Below, in pieces: positions 7,603 to 17,225 of a stretch of DNA of 64,000 nt. The notes beneath the pieces were generated by a model, which saw only the letters and a program-made list of their open reading frames with translations, made no database searches and was not told the origin of the DNA. How positions within the stretch are numbered: position 1 is the stretch's first letter; each line of letters opens with the position of its first letter. The stretch is taken from assembly GCF_015207605.1 (NCBI RefSeq), contig NZ_JADEWO010000015.1:62001-126000 (forward strand), read 5' to 3'. This DNA comes from Oculatella sp. LEGE 06141 (GTDB lineage Bacteria; Cyanobacteriota; Cyanobacteriia; Elainellales; Elainellaceae). Both the position numbers and the translations under genes were made by a program.

Positions 7603-8736
7603 TCAGAGATGGGGGAGAAGTTCGACGGCGGTTTTGCCGCGAGTGATAATTCTGCGATCGCGATCAAACAGGATAGCGCCCACTGCAACTGTGCGATCGC
7701 TGTGTGTTCGAATATAGTCCTGAGAGCGTTGTTCAATTTGACGAGCGATCGCGCCATACACCTGTTCGACCCAACGACTGCCCTCCGCATCCAGCAGCCG
7801 CAGATGGCTTAATGCCGCTTCAGCCGTGGCGCTATTAAAGACAGCCTGCACTTCAGCCGTGGGTAAGCCTTGATTGGCACAGTGAGCCGCCAAAATTTCG
7901 TGCCGCCCATCCGCTACGTGGTGATGCGTATGGAAAATGCCGCCCGCCAGCTTCATCAGTTTCCCGTGATAGCCAAACAGCAACACCCGCGACACGCCTT
8001 GAATTCCGGCTTCCACCAGCAACGAACCCAACCAGTTTGCTGTTTTGATCAGGCGATCGGCTGGAATACCGGAGCGTAGAGCCAGATCCAAACCATTTTC
8101 GCCAATGCAAAAAACCAGCCCATCATGCAGGTTGGCTTTTTGGCGCAACTCTGCTCGAAACAGGTCTAACTGACCCGGCGCACTCAAGGGATGGGCAATG
8201 CCAGACGTGCCCAGTAGCGACAGTCCTTCCACCACTCCAAACGCCGCATTGGAGGTGCGTTCAGCCAGCGCTTTTCCTTCGGGCAAAATAATAGTGACCC
8301 GCACCGTTTCATTCGCTTGCAGCCAGCCCGCCAGGTTTTCTTGCAACAGCCGACGCGCATAGGCATAAATGGCAGGCTGTGACCCGGCATCTACCCGTTG
8401 CCCAATCCCATCTCCGCCCAGCAGCACAATCGGCTCGGTTTGATCGGGTACGTTCCGCTCCACAACCGCCCATACTGGCGTATGCCGGGTTAAGTCCAGG
8501 TTATCACCAGGATCGCTGCGGGTAATCGCCAGAGCCGAGTTCGCGGTCAACCGTGCGACTTGTTCAATCGGAATCGTTGCCGTTTGGGCTGGCTCGATCA
8601 AATGAACAGACACTTCAGATAACGAGGTTACGTCCTGGCGCAACCAGCGGAGAGCAGCGATCGCCGCCGCACAGGCAAAGACTGGCAACGTGTAGCCAGA
8701 ACGAGGAGGGGTAGAGTCGATCGCTAAATTAGCCAA
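7603..8736 (-). CDS. cbiD: cobalt-precorrin-5B C(1)-methyltransferase
   Basis: 377 residues. CbiD methylates C1 of cobalt-precorrin-5B in the anaerobic branch of cobalamin synthesis. Characteristic features are the N-terminal PRSGYTLPVFACAAAIAAL, the glycine-rich VLLGGDGIGQRV, the EGLSLLGTSGIAHPL segment, and VLLFGYHGKLMKLAGGIFHTHHH. The only reasonable start is TTG at 8736, since an in-frame stop lies 9-12 nt upstream and no ATG follows early in the frame. No good Shine-Dalgarno sequence and no cobalamin riboswitch were found in the 150 bp upstream. moaA diverges from this region. Confidence 0.93.
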   Translation of the reverse strand: MANLAIDSTPPRSGYTLPVFACAAAIAALRWLRQDVTSLSEVSVHLIEPAQTATIPIEQVARLTANSALAITRSDPGDNLDLTRHTPVWAVVERNVPDQTEPIVLLGGDGIGQRVDAGSQPAIYAYARRLLQENLAGWLQANETVRVTIILPEGKALAERTSNAAFGVVEGLSLLGTSGIAHPLSAPGQLDLFRAELRQKANLHDGLVFCIGENGLDLALRSGIPADRLIKTANWLGSLLVEAGIQGVSRVLLFGYHGKLMKLAGGIFHTHHHVADGRHEILAAHCANQGLPTAEVQAVFNSATAEAALSHLRLLDAEGSRWVEQVYGAIARQIEQRSQDYIRTHSDRTVAVGAILFDRDRRIITRGKTAVELLPHL

Positions 8737-8887
8737 GGCGTTGCACTACATCATCTACTTCATCTTGCCTTGAGCGACAAACCAAATGCGATCGGGTTCT
8801 GGCAGTTTGACGCGTTCGATAAGATCAAGGATAGGTCAACGCAATATTTGCACAATATTTGCAATAGTTTAAGGATCGGCAAAAACC

Positions 8888-9874
8888 GTGAATCGAGTCG
8901 ATTACCTGCGGATTAGTCTGATCGATCGCTGCAACTTTCAATGTCAGTACTGTATGCCAGAGGGCGCAGAACTGGACTACATTCAGCAGCAGGATGTACT
9001 AACTCACGACGAACTGATAACGCTGGTACGGGAGGTGTTTATCCCCTGCGGCTTTACTCGGTTTCGCTTAACTGGAGGAGAACCCTTGCTGCGGCGTGGG
9101 GTGGTAGATATAGTGCGATCGATCGCCAACTGCCCTGAAACAGAAGACCTGTCTATGACCACCAACGCTTTTTTGTTGGCGGGTATGGCACACGATCTAT
9201 ATGACGCTGGGCTGCGACGCATCAACATCAGCCTGGATTCGTTAGAACCAGAAACGTTCGATCGCATGAGCGGCAACCGTGGGCGATCGCGCTGGCAGCA
9301 AGTGTGGAATGGCATCCAAACCGCCCATCGGGTTGGGTTCAATCCGCTGAAGCTAAACGTCGTTGTGATTCCGGGCATTAACGATCACGAAATATTAGAC
9401 TTAGCCGCGCTAAGCATCGAGCGAGAGTGGCATGTGCGCTTTATTGAATTCATGCCCATCGGCAATGCAGGGTTGTTCAACCACAGCGGTTGGGTGAACT
9501 CAGAGGATCTGCGGCAGCAAATTCGGCAGCGCTGGGGGTTAACAGAAGGGCAGGTGCGTGGCAATGGCCCCGCCGACGTGTTCCAAATTCCGGGAGCTAG
9601 GGGAACACTGGGGTTCATTAGCCAAATGTCAGAATGTTTTTGCGATCGCTGTAACCGAATGCGCCTTTCGGCAGATGGGTGGCTACGGCCTTGCTTGTTG
9701 AATGAAACAGGGCAAATTGATTTTAGGACGGCACTCCGTTCTGGGATTTCACCCTCTACGCTTCAGGCACAGGTACAACAGCTACTGACCTTCAAATCTG
9801 AGATCAACTTCAAGCAGCGAGAATCTGGAACAACAGGGATCTACGGGCGCACGATGTCACAAATTGGCGGATAG
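8888..9874 (+). CDS. moaA: GTP 3',8-cyclase (molybdenum cofactor biosynthesis)
   Basis: 328 residues, radical SAM enzyme for the first step of molybdopterin synthesis. The N-terminal cluster CNFQCQYC (Cys15, 19, 22) binds the SAM-cleaving 4Fe-4S cluster; the C-terminal [12 protein letters not shown]...RPCL binds the substrate cluster. The protein ends in Gly-Gly (SQIGG), the conserved MoaA tail that inserts into the active site. The start is GTG at 8888. It stands alone; no other moa genes are in the window. Likely users of the cofactor are nitrate reductase or similar enzymes outside the window. Confidence 0.96.
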   Translation: MNRVDYLRISLIDRCNFQCQYCMPEGAELDYIQQQDVLTHDELITLVREVFIPCGFTRFRLTGGEPLLRRGVVDIVRSIANCPETEDLSMTTNAFLLAGMAHDLYDAGLRRINISLDSLEPETFDRMSGNRGRSRWQQVWNGIQTAHRVGFNPLKLNVVVIPGINDHEILDLAALSIEREWHVRFIEFMPIGNAGLFNHSGWVNSEDLRQQIRQRWGLTEGQVRGNGPADVFQIPGARGTLGFISQMSECFCDRCNRMRLSADGWLRPCLLNETGQIDFRTALRSGISPSTLQAQVQQLLTFKSEINFKQRESGTTGIYGRTMSQIGG

Positions 9875-9979
9875 CTCAGTTGAAAAACCGCCACATGGTT
9901 AAGTGCATCACTTGACAGATCCAATACAATCAGATTCGGAGTATAAGCTACAATACCTCAGTGGTGTGAATGAGTAATA

Positions 9980-10255
9980 ATGACTAGCACGATTTTAGTT
10001 CCAAATCGATTGTCTGCTCCGCCTAATCCTCAGGCTGTAGTCTACGAACCCGGTTCTGCAAGCGACTCCGCTCCATTGTCTAACTGCACGGGAGACGCTT
10101 CTTCCCATTCGTCAGCACGTCAATTGCCCTATCAGCAGAACCACCAGGCTGAACTGTTGCACCTTCAGGCCGAAACAGAAGCGCTGTTGCAGCAGCTACA
10201 AACCCTCAAGCAGCAGCGCATGGCTGCCAGCCATCAGTCGTCCAATCACGAATAG
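9980..10255 (+). CDS. small cyanobacterial protein with C-terminal coiled coil
   Basis: 91 residues. The N-terminal 55 residues are low-complexity (Pro, Ser, Ala, Asn). The C-terminal stretch from about residue 57 (AELLHLQAETEALLQQLQTLKQQR) is a Leu/Gln-rich heptad pattern, predicted to form a short coiled coil. I recall similar coiled-coil endings in small cyanobacterial hypotheticals but know no function. The start is ATG at 9980, 106 bp after moaA on the same strand, so weak co-transcription is possible. Confidence 0.6.
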   Translation: MTSTILVPNRLSAPPNPQAVVYEPGSASDSAPLSNCTGDASSHSSARQLPYQQNHQAELLHLQAETEALLQQLQTLKQQRMAASHQSSNHE

Positions 10256-10619
10256 AACCGTTCAGGATGAGTCGCATTGCCAGGTTAGGTTTTTGCTTGC
10301 AAAACTGACGAGCAAGCCTGATGTTCTATTGCGATCGCCGCCCATCAAGCGACCTCCTTTGCACTGCTCTTCAGTCTCGATTCCGCCGCTCTGCGACATG
10401 AAGAAATCTAGCGAGGGCAAGGAGTCTGTGTTATAAATGTTGAGGTTTGTTAACTGAGTGCCCGGTCGTAATTTACGCTACCGAATACTTCAGTAACAAG
10501 CCAATAGACAAGCGTATAGAAGGCGTTGCCTGCTATCTGTCTATGCAATAGACTTAGCAGGCTTTTTAAGTGCGAAAATACACGTTTCGTCAACCAGTAC
10601 TGGAGAATTTCAATTGTTC
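10256..10619. other. non-coding leader region upstream of desA
   Basis: No supported ORF in about 360 bp. The 3' end contains a strong hairpin with a T-run (listed separately) only about 50 nt before desA. The stretch could hold the desA promoter and leader, or a small non-coding RNA that ends at that hairpin. Confidence 0.45.
10528..10567 (+). terminator. rho-independent terminator-like hairpin just upstream of desA
   Basis: Stem GCCTGCTA (10528-10535) pairs with TAGCAGGC (10555-10562) and is extended by an inner stem GTCTAT/ATAGAC; five T residues follow at 10563-10567. It lies about 52 nt before the desA ATG on the same strand. It may end the transcript from the 9980 gene, end a small RNA, or act as an attenuator in the desA leader. 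Confidence 0.7.
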
Positions 10620-11678
10620 ATGACTGCATCAACAGTAAACGGCGAGAATGTGGCGACTGCCACCACTGAAATCGGCTCAAACCTCCGTCTTAAAGAGATT
10701 TTGCAGACTTTGCCACCCGACTGTTTCAAGAAAGATCGGCTTAAGGCATGGTCTTCAGTCGCGGTTAGCATTGCTGCGGTCTTTCTAGGCTACTGCGGGA
10801 TTGCGATCGCCCCCTGGTTTCTCTTGCCTATAGCCTGGATTTTCACTGGAACAGCTCTTACGGGGTGGTTTGTTGTCGCGCACGATTGTGGGCATCGCTC
10901 GTTTGCCAACCGACGCTGGGTTAATGACCTGGTCGGGCATGTACTGATGATGCCATTGATGTATCCATTCCATAGCTGGCGCATTCTCCACAATTACCAC
11001 CACACGCATACCAACAAACTCGACATTGACAATGCGTGGCAACCATTTCAGCCTGAGTTATACGACCAGGTTGATCCGTTCAGACGGAAGGGATATGAAG
11101 CGTTGCGAGGTCGTTTTTGGTGGATTGCGTCTATCGTCCATTGCTTTGGGCTTCATTTTGATTTAGCCAATTTTGCGCCCAAAGATCGAGACAAAATTAA
11201 GTTATCCATTGGGGTAGTCGTTGTGTTTGGGGCGATCGCCTTTCCGCTGTTAATTGCAACAACGGGGATATGGGGCTTTGTCAAATTTTGGTTACTGCCC
11301 TGGATGGTTTATCACTTCTGGATGAGTACGTTTACACTGGTGCATCACACCGATCCAGAGATTCCATTTGAAACCGTTGATAACTGGAACGCGGCTCAGG
11401 CGCAACTAACAGGCACCATTCACTGCAACTATCCCCGCTGGGTCGAAGTTCTTTGCCACGATATTAACGTCCACGTGCCGCACCACATCTCGACGGCAAT
11501 TCCGTCCTATAAGCTGCGGATGGCACATCAAAGTTTGCAATCCAACTGGGGGGCACTGATGCGGCCAGAAAGTCAGTTTTCGTGGGCGCTGATGCGTCGC
11601 ATTACCGATCGCTGCCATCTATATTCGGCTGAAACATGCTATCAGTCCTTTCAAGAGCATCATGACGCTCGCCAGTAA
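10620..11678 (+). CDS. desA: acyl-lipid delta-12 fatty acid desaturase
   Basis: 352 residues from ATG at 10620. An in-frame TTG at 10614 with GGAGA 7 nt upstream is an equally possible start. The three His boxes of membrane di-iron desaturases are HDCGH (about 88-92), HNYHH (124-128) and HVPHH (about 290). Segments such as [37 protein letters not shown] and [16 protein letters not shown] match cyanobacterial DesA closely. DesA introduces the second double bond (oleoyl to linoleoyl) in thylakoid and plasma-membrane lipids. In other cyanobacteria it is cold-induced. The leader carries a terminator-like hairpin that could matter for this control. Confidence 0.92.
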   Translation: MTASTVNGENVATATTEIGSNLRLKEILQTLPPDCFKKDRLKAWSSVAVSIAAVFLGYCGIAIAPWFLLPIAWIFTGTALTGWFVVAHDCGHRSFANRRWVNDLVGHVLMMPLMYPFHSWRILHNYHHTHTNKLDIDNAWQPFQPELYDQVDPFRRKGYEALRGRFWWIASIVHCFGLHFDLANFAPKDRDKIKLSIGVVVVFGAIAFPLLIATTGIWGFVKFWLLPWMVYHFWMSTFTLVHHTDPEIPFETVDNWNAAQAQLTGTIHCNYPRWVEVLCHDINVHVPHHISTAIPSYKLRMAHQSLQSNWGALMRPESQFSWALMRRITDRCHLYSAETCYQSFQEHHDARQ

Positions 11679-11702
11679 TTAAGGCGCTCGTTAAGCTGCG
11701 AT

Positions 11703-11736
11703 AAAAGTCGGTAGGCAAATGCCTACCGACTTTTTT
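11703..11736. terminator. strong bidirectional terminator after desA
   Basis: Perfect 10-bp stem GTCGGTAGGC (11707-11716) / GCCTACCGAC (11721-11730), 4-nt loop, T6 on the right and A4 on the left. It would end desA and also serve the minus-strand iminopeptidase gene that finishes at 11803. Confidence 0.9.
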
Positions 11737-11802
11737 GTTGGTTGCTGGAGAGCCGCACCTCCCCCCCCAAAGCAGCCGCATTCGATGACTTTTTTGATGA
11801 AT

Positions 11803-12750
11803 TTACAGATGGGCAAAGCGATCGCTCGCCTCGATCAACGCCGAACGAATGCCCGGTTCCGCCATTGAGTGTCCGGCATCTGGAATCACCCTAAACTCCG
11901 CTTCTGGAAACGCTTTATGTAAATCCCAGGCCGACACCATCGGGCACACCACGTCGTAGCGTCCCTGCACAATTATCGTCGGCAGATGCCTAATGCGATC
12001 GCACTGCCGTAATAGCTGATCTTCCGTTTCTAAGAAGCCCTTATTAACAAAGTAGTGGCATTCAATTCGAGCAAACGCCGCTGCAAACTCATCTTGGCCA
12101 AACGCCTGTTGCAACCCCTGATCGGGATAGAGCTTACTCGTACTGGCCTCCCACACCGACCAGGCGCGAGCCGCTTCTAATCGAACATGGGGATCTGAAC
12201 TGGTCAGCCGCGTATAGTAGGCTGCAATCAAGTCGTGGTGTTCCTCGGGTGGAATCGGTTCAAGGTAACGCTCCCAGGCATCTGGAAAGATCTTGCTTGC
12301 CCCCTCCTGGTAAAACCACTGCAATTCCTGCTGCCGCAACAAGAAAATACCGCGCAATATCAACCCTGTACAGCGATCGGGATGGGTTTGAGCATAAGCC
12401 AGCGATAAGGTGCTGCCCCAACTGCCACCAAACACCGTCCACTGCTTGATATTGAGATGCGATCGCAACTGTTCAATATCATTCACCAAATCCCAGGTTG
12501 TATTCTGCCGTAACTCAGCATGGGGCGTACTGCGGCCACAACCACGCTGATCAAACAGCACCACCCGCCACTTTTGCGGATCAAAATACTGACGATAGGC
12601 GGGAATGCAGCCCCCCCCTGGCCCACCATGCAAGAAAACAACAGGTGTTCCTTCAGGGTTGCCTACTTGTTCAAAGTAGAGGGTGTGTAAATCCGATACT
12701 GGCAGCGTTCCAGTATGATACGGCTCAATGGGGGGATATAGCTCTCTCAC
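11803..12750 (-). CDS. pip: proline iminopeptidase (alpha/beta hydrolase, S33)
   Basis: 315 residues from GTG at 12750, giving the family's usual N-terminus (V/M)RELYPPIEPY; the longer frame from TTG at 12780 is less likely. The oxyanion-hole motif HGGPGGG, the nucleophile elbow GGSWGSTL, the Asp in VQGRYDVVCP and the His in PDAGHS form the catalytic set of S33 peptidases that release N-terminal proline from peptides. FDQRGCGRSTPHA and WSVWEASTS are also characteristic. No signal peptide, so cytoplasmic. It is monocistronic and shares a terminator with convergent desA. Confidence 0.92.
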   Translation of the reverse strand: MRELYPPIEPYHTGTLPVSDLHTLYFEQVGNPEGTPVVFLHGGPGGGCIPAYRQYFDPQKWRVVLFDQRGCGRSTPHAELRQNTTWDLVNDIEQLRSHLNIKQWTVFGGSWGSTLSLAYAQTHPDRCTGLILRGIFLLRQQELQWFYQEGASKIFPDAWERYLEPIPPEEHHDLIAAYYTRLTSSDPHVRLEAARAWSVWEASTSKLYPDQGLQQAFGQDEFAAAFARIECHYFVNKGFLETEDQLLRQCDRIRHLPTIIVQGRYDVVCPMVSAWDLHKAFPEAEFRVIPDAGHSMAEPGIRSALIEASDRFAHL

Positions 12751-12780
12751 AGTTTTACAGCTCAGCAGTATGACATTCAA

Positions 12781-13081
12781 GCCAGAATAGCCTTGAGGAC
12801 AACTTTACAGTAGCGGATGGCTTGGTGCATCAGGCTCTATCTTTTCACGGCTGTGCCTTTATGCCTGCAAGCGGGGGTTGCTCCGACTCGTTTTGTCGAA
12901 TTGCAACACATGATTGAGAATAGACATGAAGCACTGGCTTGGGTTCTCTTTTTGAGATCTCAAGTCAACGAACCGACCGTTTAGAATTAAGAATCTAGCG
13001 ATCGATCCTTGTATTTCACCATCTGACCGTTACCGCTTCCCTAATCCTGTCCAACTTGCAGCCTGAACCGTAGATAATCCC
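12781..13081. other. divergent promoter region between pip and alaS
   Basis: About 300 bp without a supportable ORF or strong hairpin. It should contain promoters for both divergent genes. Confidence 0.4.
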
Positions 13082-15703
13082 ATGTTTAAGTCTCTCAGCG
13101 GCGCTCAAATTCGGCAAACCTTTCTCGATTTCTATGCAGCTAGAGGCCATCAAATATTGCCCAGTGCCTCTCTGGTGCCCGAAGATCCGACGGTGCTGCT
13201 GACGATCGCCGGAATGTTGCCCTTTAAGCCGATCTTCTTGGGGCAGCGAAAGTCGGAGTTTTTGCGTGCCACTACCTCGCAGAAGTGCATCCGCACCAAC
13301 GATATTGAAAATGTGGGACGCACAGCGCGTCACCATACTTTCTTCGAGATGTTGGGGAACTTTAGCTTTGGCGACTACTTTAAAGAGAAGGCGATCGCCT
13401 GGGCGTGGGAACTGTCTACTGAGGTGTTTGGGTTGCCAGCCGAACGGGTGGTGGTCAGCGTCTTTCGTGAAGATGAAGAGGCGTTTGCCATCTGGCGTGA
13501 CCAGATTGGCATTCCCTCCCACCGCATTATTCGCATGGATGAAGCGGATAACTTTTGGACTTCTGGCCCTACAGGTCCCTGTGGCCCTTGTTCTGAGCTG
13601 TACTACGACTTTCATCCCGAACGGGGCGATGACACGATTGATTTAGAAGACGACTCGCGCTTCATCGAGTTCTACAATCTGGTGTTCATGCAGTACAACC
13701 GGGATGCAGACGGCAACCTTACCCCACTTCAGGCGCAAAACATTGATACAGGGTTGGGGCTGGAGCGCATGGCACAGATTTTGCAGCAGGTGCCCAATAA
13801 CTACGAAACCGATCTGATCTTGCCGATCGTGCAGACCGCAGCAACAATTGCTGGCATTGACTACGCCACATCAGACGAGAAAACGCAAGTCTCGCTAAAG
13901 GTGATCGGGGATCACATCCGAGCCGTGGTGCATCTCATTACCGATGGCGTAACTCCATCTAACACCGATCGCGGCTATGTGCTGCGTCGCTTGATTCGGC
14001 GGGTGGTGCGGCACGGACGGCTCATTGGTATCGATCGCCCCTTCACACCAGAGGTGGCCGAAGCGGCGATCGCCCTTAGCGAAGATGCCTATCCCAACGT
14101 TCGGGTGCGCGAAACCTCGATTAAATCAGAACTGCAACTGGAAGAATCCCGCTTTTTGGAAACCCTCGATCGGGGTGAAAAGCTGCTGGCTGAAATCATT
14201 ACCCGGACGAAGAAGCAGATTTCTGGCAAAGATGCCTTTGTCCTGTACGACACCTACGGCTTTCCGCTGGAGTTAACCCAGGAAGTTGCCGAAGAGAAGG
14301 GGCTAACTGTGGATGCTGATGGCTTTGAGGCAGAAATGGAGAAACAGCGGCAGCGATCGCAAGCTGCCCACGAAACCATTGACCTGACGGTACAAGGCTC
14401 GATCGATCAGTTGGCCGAACACATCCACTCAACCGAGTTTTTGGGCTATACCGAGTTCTCCAGTTCTGCTCAGGTGGCAGCCTTGCTGGTAGAAGGCAAA
14501 GCGGTTGACCATGCATCTGCGGGTGCAACCGTGCAAATTATTCTGGATCAAACGCCGTTCTATGCCGAATCGGGTGGGCAAATTGGCGATCGTGGCTACC
14601 TCTCCGGCGACGACCTGCTGGTGCGGGTGGAAGACGTGCAAAAAGAATCAGATTTCTTTGTCCACTTTGGCCGAATTGAGCGGGGAACGCTGAAGGTGGG
14701 CGATACGGTGTCGGCTCAGATCGATCGCGCCTGCCGCCGTCGTGCCCAGGCAAACCATAGCGCAACTCACCTGCTGCAAGCGGCGCTGAAGAAATTTGTG
14801 GATGAGTCGATTTCGCAGGCTGGATCGTTAGTGGCGTTCGATCGCCTCCGGTTCGACTTCAACCTGTCGCGTCCTGTCACACCGGATGAGCTTCAGCAAA
14901 TTGAAGAACAGGTCAACACCTGGATTGCCGAAGCGCATACCGCCCACATCACCGTAATGCCGTTGACCGAAGCCAAAGCCAAAGGCGCAACCGCCATGTT
15001 TGGCGAAAAATATGGTGACGAAGTGCGCGTGCTGGACTTTACTGGCGTTTCGATGGAACTGTGCGGTGGCACCCATGTTAGCAACACGGCTGAAATTGGC
15101 GTGTTCAAGATTGTCTCTGAGTCGGGCGTTGCGGCTGGCATTCGCCGCATTGAGGCGGTTGCTGGCTCTGCTGTATTGGACTACCTCAACGTGCGCGACA
15201 AAGTGGTGCGCGACTTGAGCGAACGCTTCAAAGCCAAGCCAGAAGAATTGCCCGATCGCGTCACGTCGCTGCAAATCGAACTGAAGCAAACGCAAAAACA
15301 GCTAGAGACATTGCGGGCTGAACTGGCGCTGGCGAAATCAGATCAGTTGCTTGACCAGGCTCAACCCGTTGGCTCCTTTAAGCTACTAGTGGCCGAAATG
15401 GCAGGGGCAGATCCCGAATCCCTCAAAACAGCGGCAGAACGCTTGCAGAAAAAACTGGGTGATGCGGCTGTTGTGCTGGGTTCAGTGCCCGAAGCCGACA
15501 AAGTTAGCCTGGTAGCAGCCTTTAGCAAGAGCGTTAACGACAAAGGCTTACAGGCTGGCAAATTTATTGGAGCGATCGCCAAAATTTGCGGTGGGGGTGG
15601 GGGTGGCCGTCCTAACCTGGCACAGGCGGGTGGACGCGACCCCAAGCAACTAGCAGTGGCACTAGAAACCGCTCGGCAGGAATTGGAGACTGGCTTGGGC
15701 TAA
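13082..15703 (+). CDS. alaS: alanine--tRNA ligase
   Basis: 873 residues, full length. The class II catalytic core begins [22 protein letters not shown] and includes motif 2 ([19 protein letters not shown]) and the [13 protein letters not shown] segment. The editing domain has the zinc-binding motifs NHSATHLL (HxxxH) and [13 protein letters not shown] (CxxxH), which clear mis-charged Ser and Gly. The C-terminal C-Ala domain has [18 protein letters not shown] at 13082; monocistronic. No unusual residues seen. Confidence 0.98.
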   Translation: MFKSLSGAQIRQTFLDFYAARGHQILPSASLVPEDPTVLLTIAGMLPFKPIFLGQRKSEFLRATTSQKCIRTNDIENVGRTARHHTFFEMLGNFSFGDYFKEKAIAWAWELSTEVFGLPAERVVVSVFREDEEAFAIWRDQIGIPSHRIIRMDEADNFWTSGPTGPCGPCSELYYDFHPERGDDTIDLEDDSRFIEFYNLVFMQYNRDADGNLTPLQAQNIDTGLGLERMAQILQQVPNNYETDLILPIVQTAATIAGIDYATSDEKTQVSLKVIGDHIRAVVHLITDGVTPSNTDRGYVLRRLIRRVVRHGRLIGIDRPFTPEVAEAAIALSEDAYPNVRVRETSIKSELQLEESRFLETLDRGEKLLAEIITRTKKQISGKDAFVLYDTYGFPLELTQEVAEEKGLTVDADGFEAEMEKQRQRSQAAHETIDLTVQGSIDQLAEHIHSTEFLGYTEFSSSAQVAALLVEGKAVDHASAGATVQIILDQTPFYAESGGQIGDRGYLSGDDLLVRVEDVQKESDFFVHFGRIERGTLKVGDTVSAQIDRACRRRAQANHSATHLLQAALKKFVDESISQAGSLVAFDRLRFDFNLSRPVTPDELQQIEEQVNTWIAEAHTAHITVMPLTEAKAKGATAMFGEKYGDEVRVLDFTGVSMELCGGTHVSNTAEIGVFKIVSESGVAAGIRRIEAVAGSAVLDYLNVRDKVVRDLSERFKAKPEELPDRVTSLQIELKQTQKQLETLRAELALAKSDQLLDQAQPVGSFKLLVAEMAGADPESLKTAAERLQKKLGDAAVVLGSVPEADKVSLVAAFSKSVNDKGLQAGKFIGAIAKICGGGGGGRPNLAQAGGRDPKQLAVALETARQELETGLG

Positions 15704-16073
15704 CCTCTAACCAGTTCAAAGTTGGGGAAAGGGCAGCATTTTGGCGATACAGACCCAAGATGCTGCTCAACCAGCGTAAAGATTTGAATAAACTTCACGA
15801 TTTCGCAGCACTGGATACACCCATGCTATAGCGCTGGAACACCAGTGATGTTAAGGTTTTAGTCCAGAAGATTGTTACCCAAAACTAAAGATAGTAGCCG
15901 TATCAAACGGTACCTCACGACGGGTCATTTGGCATCTACAGTGGATCTATCCTGGCGTACATTTTCTTCAATATCTCACTTCTAGAAACCCGTTGATTGG
16001 AGGGTGTAGTTACACCAATCGCCCAATCTCCATTGCAAGTAGGGTATGAGCCAGGTTGAAAGGGAAACTAAGC
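15704..16073. other. intergenic region with a small palindrome
   Basis: About 370 bp without an ORF. At 16003-16016 GGTGTA-GT-TACACC forms a 6-bp perfect inverted repeat about 57 bp before the next ATG. It has no T-run and could be an operator for the 16074-clpP unit; this is only a suggestion. Confidence 0.35.
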
Positions 16074-16394
16074 ATGATTCATAACAACGGTGTTGGTTCA
16101 GGACAATCGCAAACTCAATTAGAGGCCGAACTAGAAGCGATCGCCGCTCTAATTAACAAAACAGCAATGCACCATCAACAGGACGGGCGATCGCTATTAG
16201 CCATCTTGCGGACATTAGAAGCGCTGCATCGCGACATCAGAGATGAGATGTTTCAGCAAACCTTGCCCGATAGCCGCCAGGAACTATACGCACTGCTGCG
16301 CGACATCGAAGCTCAAGGGGGATGGCCCTACATCCACCGCATGAAACTTCAGTCTATTTTAGGGAGAATGGCGCTAGACCAAACTGGCGAGTAA
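16074..16394 (+). CDS. conserved cyanobacterial hypothetical protein upstream of clpP
   Basis: 106 residues from ATG at 16074, with AGGG about 10 nt upstream; a longer frame from 16056 uses TTG. All-helical, acidic: [63 protein letters not shown]. There are no Cys residues and no membrane segment. I do not recognise a named family, though it looks conserved and soluble. It ends 65 bp before clpP on the same strand, so the two may form an operon and a role with the Clp protease is conceivable but untested. Confidence 0.65.
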   Translation: MIHNNGVGSGQSQTQLEAELEAIAALINKTAMHHQQDGRSLLAILRTLEALHRDIRDEMFQQTLPDSRQELYALLRDIEAQGGWPYIHRMKLQSILGRMALDQTGE

Positions 16395-16459
16395 ACCCTC
16401 AACCCCTAGCTGCCGCGAAATCGATAGAATTAGAACAGCTACGTATAGAAAGAAGCTCC

Positions 16460-17068
16460 ATGATTCCTACCGTAATTGAACAATCTGGTCGTGGCGAACG
16501 CGCCTTTGACATTTATTCTCGCCTCTTGCGAGAACGCATCATCTTTCTAGGACAGCCCATTGATGCTGACGTCGCTAATCTGGTTGTGGCTCAAATGCTG
16601 TTTCTAGAAGCAGAAGATCCAGAGAAAGATATTTACATTTACGTCAACTCTCCAGGTGGTTCGGTGACAGCCGGAATGGGCATCTATGACACCATGCAAC
16701 ACATCCGTCCTGACATCTGCACCATCTGCGTTGGGCTTGCGGCTAGCATGGGGGCGTTCCTGTTAACGGCAGGCACCAAAGGCAAACGGATGAGCCTGCC
16801 CCATTCCCGTATCATGATTCACCAACCGCTAGGGGGAGCGCAGGGGCAAGCGGCTGATATTGAAATTCAAGCTAAGGAAATTCTGTACCACAAGCAGCGG
16901 CTCAATGACCTGCTGGTGAAGCACACCGGGCAAACCCTGGAACGCATTGAGCGAGATACCGATCGCGACTTTTTTATGTCTGCCGAAGAGTCTCTTGAGT
17001 ATGGGTTAATCGACCAGGTGATTGACAAACACGCGATCGGCAGTCGTCCGGAACCAATCAACGCCTAG
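16460..17068 (+). CDS. clpP: ATP-dependent Clp protease proteolytic subunit
   Basis: 202 residues from ATG at 16460 ([21 protein letters not shown]); the longer frame upstream is not conserved. Catalytic triad Ser96 in GLAASMGAF, His121 in RIMIHQP, Asp170 in [20 protein letters not shown] and [13 protein letters not shown] are standard ClpP segments. It forms tetradecameric barrels with ClpC/ClpX chaperones for cytosolic protein turnover. Cyanobacteria carry several clpP paralogues plus clpR; the intact triad marks this as an active subunit, but I cannot say which paralogue. A hairpin follows at 17179. Confidence 0.96.
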   Translation: MIPTVIEQSGRGERAFDIYSRLLRERIIFLGQPIDADVANLVVAQMLFLEAEDPEKDIYIYVNSPGGSVTAGMGIYDTMQHIRPDICTICVGLAASMGAFLLTAGTKGKRMSLPHSRIMIHQPLGGAQGQAADIEIQAKEILYHKQRLNDLLVKHTGQTLERIERDTDRDFFMSAEESLEYGLIDQVIDKHAIGSRPEPINA

Positions 17069-17178
17069 AGGATTTTTATACAAGGTCGGGGCGAAGCAGG
17101 CAGAGCAAAATGGGATGGAATAGCTAAACAATTGTCTGCCAACTGCTTTCCCCCTACACCCATTTTCATTCAAAAAGA

Positions 17179-17204
17179 AAAGGGCGAACGCTTGTTCGCC
17201 CTTT
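17179..17204. terminator. hairpin terminator between convergent clpP and 17226 gene
   Basis: Perfect 11-bp stem AAAGGGCGAAC (17179-17189) / GTTCGCCCTTT (17194-17204) with a 4-nt loop. The T-run on the plus side is short (CTTTCTGCG), while the A-rich left side gives a better T-run for the minus strand. It probably works in both directions. Confidence 0.75.
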
Positions 17205-17225
17205 CTGCGTTTAAACGTTTTGCAG

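Noticed and set aside
8737-8887. Cobalamin riboswitch in front of cbiD
   Set aside because: I looked for the B12 box and stem pattern in the 150 bp upstream and did not find it.
13016-13615. 199-codon minus-strand ORF inside alaS
   Set aside because: Antisense of a highly conserved alaS segment; no domain features and no ribosome-binding site.
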